A stretch of DNA of 21,875 nucleotides, taken from positions 1-21,875 of the forward strand of contig CAKTDF010000030.1 in assembly GCA_934541115.1 (NCBI GenBank), in the 5' to 3' direction. Below, in pieces: positions 1 to 6,138 of this stretch; position 1 is the stretch's first letter, and the number at the start of each line of letters is the position of its first letter. Under the pieces are notes generated by a model. That model did not search any database. It was not told the DNA's origin and was given only the letters and a program-made list of their open reading frames with translations. Source of the DNA: an uncultured Eubacteriales bacterium (GTDB lineage Bacteria > Bacillota > Clostridia > Oscillospirales > Acutalibacteraceae). The translations under genes and the position numbers were made by a program.

Positions 1-59
1 ACTATATTCTAACGAACTCAATCGCTTTTTTTATTCTTTTTTTGATTTCAGTCTCACAT

Positions 60-213
60 CTATTGTAAAGCTACAGCATATTATTGACAGTGATTTATGC
101 TGTATTGACAATGATGAAATCATTTGATATAATCTTTTTGCCTTATTGGATTATCCTGCGTTTTGTAGTGCGCAGTTTACTTTCTGTATGACCTCAATAT
201 GCATGATTTTGAG
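60..213 (+). promoter_or_regulatory. CRISPR leader with consensus sigma-A promoter
   Basis: AT-rich sequence immediately upstream of the first repeat. It contains TTGACA at 105-110 and TATAAT at 128-133, separated by exactly 17 bp, so a transcript starting near 140 would run into the array. The leader ends with ATTTTGAG (206-213), close to the ATTTGAG leader-anchoring sequence known at type II-A integration sites. Repeats are intact at this end and degenerate at the other, which agrees with this being the acquisition end. A T-rich stretch at about 24-50 may belong to the end of an upstream gene or terminator; bases 1-60 show no gene. Confidence 0.85.
82..115 (+). repeat. 13-bp direct repeat pair in CRISPR leader
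   Basis: TATTGACAGTGAT (82-94) recurs as TATTGACAATGAT (103-115), one mismatch, with starts 21 bp apart (two helical turns). The second copy carries the -35 hexamer. It could be a tandem protein-binding site or a duplicated -35 region; the sequence alone does not decide. Confidence 0.6.
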
Positions 214-1401
214 GTTTGAGAGTAGTGTAATTTCATAAGGTACAAAACGGTCTGCTCCGCTTTCGGCGGCGGCGGACAGTTTGAGAGTAGTGTAATTTCA
301 TAAGGTACAAAACAAAGTGAAAGCATAAAAGAAATGCCATACAGTTTGAGAGTAGTGTAATTTCATAAGGTACAAAACCTCGCTTATCAGCAGTATAACA
401 GCGGTTATGTTTGAGAGTAGTGTAATTTCATAAGGTACAAAACAATAACTTTGCGAATGCCCCACCAGAAGAGTTTGAGAGTAGTGTAATTTCATAAGGT
501 ACAAAACATACCGACAAAAGCGCAGATGAAAGCCACTGTTTGAGAGTAGTGTAATTTCATAAGGTACAAAACCGGCAGTCTTGTCCTTAATACTCCCGAT
601 CAGTTTGAGAGTAGTGTAATTTCATAAGGTACAAAACAAAATTTTTAAAATTATGTTGACAGATATAGTTTGAGAGTAGTGTAATTTCATAAGGTACAAA
701 ACCTAACGAAAAGAAAGAGGTACAGAACAATGTGTTTGAGAGTAGTGTAATTTCATAAGGTACAAAACTACGAGAAAAAGAGCCTTTTGAATCCGGAGTT
801 TGAGAGTAGTGTAATTTCATAAGGTACAAAACCTCATAGTATTTCATCTTCAAAATCTCCTTAGTTTGAGAGTAGTGTAATTTCATAAGGTACAAAACAC
901 ATACTGACGGACATGGTTTTGAGATTTGTTTGAGAGTAGTGTAATTTCATAAAGTACAAAACGAGGCATTCGAAAGACTAAGATTCATCAAAGTTTGAGA
1001 GTAGTGTAATTTCATAAGGTACAAAACTTCGTCCGCTCTTCCGCGTTTCAACAGTGTGTTTGAGAGTAGTGTAATTTCATAAGGTACAAAACGCAGCACC
1101 ATCTAAACCCCACGAGCGGACGGTTTGAGAGTAGTGTAATTTCATATGGTACAAAACGGTCATCGCTCAAAAGGAATACGGAAACGAGTTTGAGAGTAGT
1201 GTAATTTCATATGGTACAAAACGTCGCTCCGTAAAAAGTGGAATGAGGGCAAGTTTGAGAGTAGTATAATTTCATAAGGTACAAAACATTTAGGTGTTGC
1301 ATTACACCGGAACTTAAGTTTGAGAGTAGTGTAATTTCATAAGGTACAAAACTGTGAAAAGCTCTTGCAACATATCACAGTGTTTGAGAGTAGTGTAATT
1401 T
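214..1401 (+). CRISPR. Type II-like CRISPR array, 18 full repeats plus a truncated one
   Basis: A 35-nt repeat starting GTTTGAGAGTAG and ending GGTACAAAAC occurs at 214, 279, 344, 409, 473, 538, 603, 668, 734, 798, 864, 928, 993, 1058, 1123, 1188, 1253 and 1318. A 20-nt truncated copy lies at 1382-1401. The 18 spacers are 29-31 nt (mostly 30). The GTTTGAGAG start, AAAAC end, lack of internal palindrome and 30-nt spacers are typical of Cas9 (type II) systems. The bases flanking the repeat vary, so it is truly 35 rather than the usual 36 nt. Variants: G to A at 953, A to T at 1147 and 1212, G to A at 1266. Polarity is + by leader promoter, intact leader end and degenerate distal end. No cas gene is present in the window, so subtype (II-A favoured by the leader end, II-C possible) is not proven. 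Confidence 0.97.
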
Positions 1402-1434
1402 TGCGCAAATTGAAATTTGTGTTGCTGTCAAAAC
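1382..1434 (+). other. Truncated terminal repeat followed by anti-repeat-like segment
   Basis: The last repeat keeps only its first 20 nt (1382-1401). After about 9 nt comes 1411-1434, which can pair with repeat positions 1-22: 16 Watson-Crick pairs, 5 G-U wobbles, one G-G mismatch at repeat position 7 and single-nt bulges at A1430 and U1416. The order spacer (1353-1381), repeat, loop, anti-repeat is that of a single-guide RNA. Four of the wobbles are consecutive, so the middle of the helix is weak. A competing local hairpin (around 1403-1422, CAAATT/AATTTG) also exists. The function is inference only. Confidence 0.4.
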
Positions 1435-1477
1435 CATCAACAGCGCAAGGTACCGTAAATATGTCACCGGGGTTGTC

Positions 1478-1645
1478 GAACTTTGCACTGCTACAAAAAA
1501 GGCGGCTTAAAGGCAAAGGCGATGGTTATAGCCTTTCTTGTTACCTTAGCCGTTTACAAAGAACCATATCAAGTCCAAGCGTAACCCATAAACTAAAGCC
1601 GAAGAGAGTTGAGCACAAAGTCTCCGACTCTCTCCGGCTTGATTT
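1478..1645 (+). ncRNA. Candidate tracrRNA downstream of the CRISPR array
   Basis: Segment 1483-1497 is complementary to the repeat 5' part. Repeat positions 8-17 pair with 1483-1492 (10 bp, two G-U); then comes a small bulge (repeat A6 and G7 against A1493); then repeat positions 2-5 pair with 1494-1497. A bulge at this place is the hallmark of known Cas9 crRNA:tracrRNA duplexes. It is followed by AAAAAAGGC, resembling the AAAAUAAGGC after the anti-repeat of S. pyogenes tracrRNA. Next come an imperfect hairpin (1503-1514 with 1544-1552, inner stem AAAGGC/GCCTTT 1515-1536) and a 13-bp terminator-like hairpin (1596-1640). I see no promoter just upstream, so it might be made by read-through from the array. 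The ends are approximate. Alternatives are a decayed locus or chance complementarity. Confidence 0.45.
1596..1640. terminator. Hairpin between array and the minus-strand gene
   Basis: AAGCCG (1596-1601) plus AGAGAGT (1603-1609) pair with ACTCTCT (1627-1633) plus CGGCTT (1635-1640): 13 bp with one A-C mismatch. On the + strand it is followed only by GATTTAT. On the - strand the stem ends in CTTTAGTTT, a better T-tract, and the stop of the 1670-2494 gene is 30 bp upstream. It may serve both strands. Confidence 0.55.
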
Positions 1646-1669
1646 ATACTGTTCTGAAATCTGCGGCAA

Positions 1670-2494
1670 TTAATATGCGTCCACTATTCTCTGCATTCGC
1701 TCGATCGCGTCTGCCCACTCCTTTTCGGCGTTTCTGTTACTTTCACAAACCCTTGCGAGGTTATTTTCGGCTTCAACCAGCAGCTTGCTGTTTTTGTTTC
1801 CTCCTCTGTCCTCAATGAACATAAAAATAACGACTATTAAAGATACAACGGCAATCGGATGCAAAAGCCAAAAAAATATCTCTACAAAAGTTCCTGAAAT
1901 TTTAGACCAAAATGACGATAGATTATTAATCAGCGAGAACGCAGCAATTGCAACAATGACCAATAGTATTTTAATCATTTTTCTGCGTTTAATCGTAGGT
2001 CTTATTTTTTCAATGCGATTTTTAAGCTCGCTCTCAATGGCTGCATTGCTCTGTCTGAGCTTGGCAAGCTCTGTGCGGCACCTGTTGAGTTCATATTTGG
2101 CGGCAGCAAAGTTGTTATTTTTCACCGTATCTACCCAGAAACCACTGCCGTATTTCAAAAGGTTTTTATAATTTTCGCTGTATTCATAAAGACAGACATA
2201 CCCTTTCATCTGCTCCCTGGTTTTTACCCCAAACTCGACCATCAATTTTCCGAGGTGCGCTTCTGTATTTTTGGGAGCCTGTTTGAGTACCTGTTCAAAA
2301 TCTGCGTCGGCGTCTTCAAAACGACCGTTTTCAAGCAGCATAAATGCATGCCCAAGCAGCGGACTCACGCCTTTCGGAGCTTCGATAACCGTTGACATTC
2401 CGCAATATTCACACTTTACAACAGTCTCTCCGTCGCGGATACTAAGCGGTGCACCGCAATATTTGCATTCAAGTGAGTGCTTTTCTGTTCCCAT
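1670..2494 (-). CDS. Zinc-ribbon/TPR membrane protein, hypothetical
   Basis: 274 residues from the ATG at 2494. The alternative upstream TTG (2512) overlaps the GGAGGG ribosome binding site and is rejected. Visible parts: an N-terminal zinc ribbon with CxxC pairs at C10/C13 and C28/C31; a TPR-like helical stretch at about 45-85 (GHAFMLLENGRFEDADADFE type); a charged coiled-coil-like segment at about 140-165; two hydrophobic membrane segments at about 174-193 and 205-226; and a short charged C-terminal coil. The zinc ribbon and TPR would face the cytoplasm on the same side as the C-terminus. Its role is unknown; such proteins are common and unnamed in clostridia. It is monocistronic with its own promoter and a hairpin after the stop. 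I see no link to the CRISPR system beyond adjacency. Confidence 0.85.
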   Translation of the reverse strand: MGTEKHSLECKYCGAPLSIRDGETVVKCEYCGMSTVIEAPKGVSPLLGHAFMLLENGRFEDADADFEQVLKQAPKNTEAHLGKLMVEFGVKTREQMKGYVCLYEYSENYKNLLKYGSGFWVDTVKNNNFAAAKYELNRCRTELAKLRQSNAAIESELKNRIEKIRPTIKRRKMIKILLVIVAIAAFSLINNLSSFWSKISGTFVEIFFWLLHPIAVVSLIVVIFMFIEDRGGNKNSKLLVEAENNLARVCESNRNAEKEWADAIERMQRIVDAY

Positions 2495-2531
2495 ATATAA
2501 TATACCCTCCAAAAGACAGTTACAAGAAGAA

Positions 2532-2560
2532 ATTATACTTTAATTCCGCCAAAAAATCAA
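2532..2560 (-). promoter_or_regulatory. Promoter of the zinc-ribbon/TPR gene
   Basis: On the - strand: TTGATT (2560-2555), 17-bp spacer, TATAAT (2537-2532). The perfect -10 and correct spacing place the start near 2525, about 30 nt before the ATG. Confidence 0.75.
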
Positions 2561-2644
2561 CACCTTTGTCCAATAATTATAACTACATAAATTCCGGACT
2601 TTTTTTTCTAATTTCCGTTTTGTTGTTGCATTGGCGAAAATATA

Positions 2645-2653
2645 TGTTACAAT
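2645..2653 (+). promoter_or_regulatory. Probable extended -10 promoter
   Basis: TGTTACAAT: an extended -10 (TG at 2645-2646) with TACAAT at 2648-2653. No good -35 is visible (TTGCAT lies 16 bp upstream). It would drive the secreted hydrolase gene at 2719 with a leader of roughly 60 nt. Confidence 0.5.
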
Positions 2654-2718
2654 GAATCGACAGTAAATGTTATGTAACTGTGAATTTTTTAAATTTTTAT
2701 TGTAAGGAGAAAAATGAT

Positions 2719-4410
2719 ATGAAGAAGCTTATCTCTCTGTTACTCACACTTTGCATTCTCTTCACCTGTGTGCCAATGGCTTTTGCCGGTAATGTGCAGT
2801 TGACAGATTGTTGTGACGATCCCGTCATATATATTGCAGGTGACAGCGGACGCATTTATTACGACAACGACGAAAAGAGCTTTTGCATAGACAACACCGG
2901 AGACTTGCTCAATAACGGTGACGGCGATAAAAACGAAAAAATCTATGAAGCAACCGCAAGTATTCTTCTTCCCTTTATTCTTGAAGGTATTGCCTTTGAC
3001 AAGTGGGACAATTATTACGCCGCCGTTGAAAAAGAAATCGGTGAGCTTTTTGAGCCGATAAGGCTTGACAACAACGGCAATGTTCCCGCCGAATCCGATT
3101 CCGGTATAGGTAAAGAGGCAAAAGCCGACAGAGAGTTCAAAATGACTCATGACCTTGCCAATGCTGACGGAAAATATGAAGAGAGAACCTATTTTTACAA
3201 CTATGACTGGCGCCTTGACCCGATCGAGCTTGCAGATGACCTGCATGAATATATTGAGGGCGTAAAAAGAGCGACCGGTCACAGCCGTGTGTCAATTACC
3301 TGCAAGTGTCTCGGAACCAATGTTGTTCTTGCATATGTGAACAAATACGGCACAGAAAGTCTCAAAGGTATCGGCATTGACGTTGCAACGAGCAACGGCG
3401 CAGACTTTTTGAGCGGAGCCATCAGCGGCGACTTCACAATTGATGTCAACGGTCTTGTCAGACTTGCAAATGACATTGAGGCTCTTGGCAACAATTTTTC
3501 GGTCAGTCCCCTCATCAAAGCAACACTTGAGCTTCTCGCTAATACCGGTGTAACGTCAACGCTCACCAAAACAGCACGCAAGCTCCTTTACGGCAGGATA
3601 GAATACGGCATCATTTCTGCTCTTGCAACTTCAACAATGATGACCTTCCCCTGCTATTGGGCACTCATTGCCACAGAGGATTTTGACGATGCACTTGTTT
3701 ATGCTTTCGGTGAAGAGGGCAGCGAAAAGCGTCAGCAGTATGCCGGTCTCATTGAAAAAATTACCGTCTATAATGAAACTATCAAAAAGAACGTCAACAA
3801 AATCGTTAAGTCGATTAAAGACCCTGACGCAAACGGAAACTCAACCAACATTTGCATCATTTCAAAATACGGAACACAGATGATTCCCATAATCAAAGAT
3901 GACAGCATCCTCGGTGACTACTATGTTTCCGTCACCAGATCTTCTTTCGGCGCAACAACGTCAACGATTTATGATACTCTCTCAGACGAATACATTGCCG
4001 AACGCACCGCAGCCGGCTACGGCAAATACATATCACCCGACAAGCAGATTGACGCTTCAACCTGCCTGTTCCCAGATTACACATGGTTCGTAAAGGGCTG
4101 TGAGCACGGTCGTTTTCCGAATGACGAAAAGCAGCTTCTCCTTGCCGTGATCGATGCTGACCGTCAGCTCACTGTAGACGACTTTGATTGGACGCAATAT
4201 ATTCTCTACAGACATTCGAGCCTTTCGTTTGAAACCATGACCGAGGAAAACTGCCATGACAGCGACAACTGGAAAGCAGACCAAGACCTTGAAAAACCGC
4301 AGACCAAAGCGGAACGTCTGATTTCTTTCCTGCGTTCACTACTCAAATGGCTCAAAGCCGTTTTTGAGGCTCTTACCAATAAGGTAAATGTGAAACTCGG
4401 CAGAGGTTAA
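2719..4410 (+). CDS. Secreted LCAT-like alpha/beta hydrolase with Cys at nucleophile position
   Basis: 563 residues from the ATG at 2719, preceded by AAGGAG at good spacing; a longer in-frame start at 2680 lies upstream of this site and is rejected. Residues 1-23 are a Sec signal peptide (MKKLIS..., cleavage after AFA). The order of motifs suggests the lecithin:cholesterol acyltransferase-like branch of alpha/beta hydrolases: a beta strand and oxyanion turn at 37-46 (IYIAGDSGRI), a YDWR motif at 162-165, and a strand-elbow-helix at 190-208. At the elbow the usual GxSxG reads C195-K-C197-L-G199, so Cys replaces Ser. An EHGRFP motif late in the protein could supply the catalytic His. The C-terminus has an amphipathic helix-rich tail. 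The substrate is unknown; the protein could be an acyltransferase, a lipase or a non-catalytic relative. It is monocistronic, followed by a terminator. Confidence 0.7.
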   Translation: MKKLISLLLTLCILFTCVPMAFAGNVQLTDCCDDPVIYIAGDSGRIYYDNDEKSFCIDNTGDLLNNGDGDKNEKIYEATASILLPFILEGIAFDKWDNYYAAVEKEIGELFEPIRLDNNGNVPAESDSGIGKEAKADREFKMTHDLANADGKYEERTYFYNYDWRLDPIELADDLHEYIEGVKRATGHSRVSITCKCLGTNVVLAYVNKYGTESLKGIGIDVATSNGADFLSGAISGDFTIDVNGLVRLANDIEALGNNFSVSPLIKATLELLANTGVTSTLTKTARKLLYGRIEYGIISALATSTMMTFPCYWALIATEDFDDALVYAFGEEGSEKRQQYAGLIEKITVYNETIKKNVNKIVKSIKDPDANGNSTNICIISKYGTQMIPIIKDDSILGDYYVSVTRSSFGATTSTIYDTLSDEYIAERTAAGYGKYISPDKQIDASTCLFPDYTWFVKGCEHGRFPNDEKQLLLAVIDADRQLTVDDFDWTQYILYRHSSLSFETMTEENCHDSDNWKADQDLEKPQTKAERLISFLRSLLKWLKAVFEALTNKVNVKLGRG

Positions 4411-4441
4411 GTAATTTGAAATAACTGTTATAACAACGCGA

Positions 4442-4488
4442 AAAGCAGCCGCAAGATGCCTATGCATCGAACGGCTGCTTTGTTTCTT
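4442..4488 (+). terminator. Rho-independent terminator
   Basis: AAAGCAGCCG (4442-4451) pairs with CGGCTGCTTT (4472-4481), with an inner GATGC/GCATC extension, followed by GTTTCTT. It ends the hydrolase transcript. Confidence 0.9.
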
Positions 4489-4536
4489 AACATTATGGCA
4501 GCTATGAAATAAAAGTGTCACAGTTTTTTGATTTTG

Positions 4537-4566
4537 TTGACTTTGTCAAAGTCTTTATGATACCAT
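4537..4566 (+). promoter_or_regulatory. Promoter of first paralog with overlapping palindrome
   Basis: TTGACT (4537-4542), 18-bp spacer, TACCAT (4561-4566). A perfect 15-bp palindrome, GACTTTGTCAAAGTC (4539-4553), overlaps the -35 and could be an operator. A GTTTTTTGA...TTTTGTTGAC context is shared with the promoter of the second paralog at 6088. Confidence 0.65.
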
Positions 4567-4609
4567 GCAAATGAATCAACAGAGCCCATACTCAAAGGAG
4601 GATACTCTA

Positions 4610-6001
4610 ATGAAAATTCAAGCAAAACGTCTCCTTGCGTGCCTGTTGGCACTCGCCATGCTCATCTCAGCCGCTCCGATTGCGGTGCTTGCTGCAGGAG
4701 AAAAGGCAGCCACGTCATCTTCTGCCAACGGTTCGCACAGGCATACAAAGGTCGTCACTGTGAAAAAAGCCACTTTTTCAAAAGACGGTCTTATTACAAC
4801 CAAGTGCTCGGACTGCCAGAAGGTTCTCAGCAAAAAGACAATTGCAAAAATCGATTCCGCAAAGCTCAAAAAGAACACCTTTGACTACACCGGAAAAGCA
4901 ATTAAGCCCGCTTTCACCGTAAAAGACAAAAACAAAAAGGCGCTCAAAAAAGGCAGCGATTATACCTTTGCATACCTCAACAACGTCAAGCCGGGACTTG
5001 CCACGGTGAGAATCACTTTCAAAGGCAACTACAGCGGAACAAAACTGCTCACCTTTAAAATCACGCCGGCTTTCAATGCAATAATCAATGTTGAAGACGG
5101 AAAAAAGACCTTTGATATGACCCTTACATGGAACAAAGTGAACGGCGCAGTCTCAAACAAGGTCAGCTTTTACAACGGAAAAAAGCTTGTCAAAACCGTA
5201 AAAACAACAAAATCAGAAGTCATGTTTTCAAAGCTTTCGCCAAATACCGGGTACAGCATTGTGTTCTCGTCGTATAACTTCTTGGGACAAGAAATACTTT
5301 CAACCAAAGAGTCATTTAAAACGCCAAAGCTCAATTCAGATGTATCGGCTCCCAATGCAAAGGAGGCGGCAGCCCTCTACAACAAAGCGATAAACACTCT
5401 GAAAAACGAAAAGAACGTTCTGATGTACAAATCAGACAATCTGAATCTCAGCTGCACCGATTGCTCCGTCTCCGTTTTCAAAAACTCCGTCAACAAGCTG
5501 TTCAAATCAATTTCCACAGACAGCGATAAAACGATCACGTTCAAAAACGGAAAAGGCAATGACTCAAAAGGTCAAACGGTTGAAATCAACGACTTTGTTT
5601 CTCCTGCCGGCAGAAAATCCGCTCTAACCGCAGGCAGCATAAAAAAAGCCGAAATTGAAAAAACGTCTTCCGGCGGAAAGAAAATCACAATCGTCCTCAA
5701 AAAAGAGAGCGCAACCTTTAACGGCCTTTCGGCGACCTACCCGATAGGCAATTTTGCCGTCGCGGACCCCGTGATTCTCGGAACTCTCGATTTCTCAAAA
5801 ACCACAAAAATCAACAGTGAGAAAACGACCTATACCGGAACAACCCTCCGGGCAACGCTGAACAAGAACGGAAAGCTCACAAAGCTAAAAATAACCATGC
5901 CGTTTGAAAGCGTTGCCACCGGCAAATTCAACACAGGCGGGCTGAGCGTTACAATAGAGGCAAAAGGCGCTCTCAAAGAAAGCTATGACATAACCTACTG
6001 A
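4610..6001 (+). CDS. Secreted multidomain cell-surface protein, paralog 1
   Basis: 463 residues from the ATG at 4610 (AAAGGAGG, 8-nt spacing); the in-frame ATG at 4565 lacks such a site. Residues 1-28 are a signal peptide. Then comes a small HxH...CSDC module (about 42-80) of a type common in clostridial surface proteins and possibly zinc-binding; an Ig-like beta domain (about 85-155, YTGKAIKP...GNYSGTKLL); an FN3-like domain (about 158-245, LTWNKVNG...); and a C-terminal beta-rich domain of about 210 residues with a second CTDC motif. No cell-wall anchor, SLH or LPXTG is visible, so it is probably released or held non-covalently. Function is unknown; ligand or polysaccharide binding is a guess. 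The protein is Lys-rich. It is followed by its own terminator and a same-length paralog. Confidence 0.85.
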   Translation: MKIQAKRLLACLLALAMLISAAPIAVLAAGEKAATSSSANGSHRHTKVVTVKKATFSKDGLITTKCSDCQKVLSKKTIAKIDSAKLKKNTFDYTGKAIKPAFTVKDKNKKALKKGSDYTFAYLNNVKPGLATVRITFKGNYSGTKLLTFKITPAFNAIINVEDGKKTFDMTLTWNKVNGAVSNKVSFYNGKKLVKTVKTTKSEVMFSKLSPNTGYSIVFSSYNFLGQEILSTKESFKTPKLNSDVSAPNAKEAAALYNKAINTLKNEKNVLMYKSDNLNLSCTDCSVSVFKNSVNKLFKSISTDSDKTITFKNGKGNDSKGQTVEINDFVSPAGRKSALTAGSIKKAEIEKTSSGGKKITIVLKKESATFNGLSATYPIGNFAVADPVILGTLDFSKTTKINSEKTTYTGTTLRATLNKNGKLTKLKITMPFESVATGKFNTGGLSVTIEAKGALKESYDITY

Positions 6002-6009
6002 AAAAAACA

Positions 6010-6050
6010 GCCGCAAAACGTCTTTTACAACACGCTTTGCGGCCTATTTT
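6010..6050 (+). terminator. Rho-independent terminator
   Basis: GCCGCAAA (6010-6017) pairs with TTTGCGGC (6036-6043), followed by CTATTTT. It separates the two paralogs transcriptionally. Confidence 0.85.
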
Positions 6051-6087
6051 CACGTTATTAATAAATTCTTACGTTTTTTGAATTTTG

Positions 6088-6116
6088 TTGACACAGGAAA
6101 TCCTATATGATATTAT
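6088..6116 (+). promoter_or_regulatory. Promoter of second paralog
   Basis: TTGACA (6088-6093), 17-bp spacer, TATTAT (6111-6116). The predicted start near 6123 lies at the AAAGGAGG site, leaving a 5' UTR of only about 16 nt. It is closer to consensus than the promoter of paralog 1. Confidence 0.85.
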
Positions 6117-6138
6117 GCAATAAAAGGAGGAATACACT

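Noticed and set aside
1..60. End of a cas gene at the left edge
   Set aside because: T-rich with no readable coding frame; nothing recognisable as Cas9, Cas1, Cas2 or Csn2.
298..895. Minus-strand open frames with repeated YLMKLHYSQT
   Set aside because: They are translations of the CRISPR repeats, not proteins.
1365..1673. Open frame of 102 codons after the array on the + strand
   Set aside because: It starts inside the last spacer and has no ribosome binding site; the region is better explained as structured RNA plus hairpin.
1670..2494. Zinc-ribbon/TPR protein as a CRISPR accessory factor
   Set aside because: Opposite strand, own promoter, no nuclease or CARF-like feature; adjacency alone is not support.
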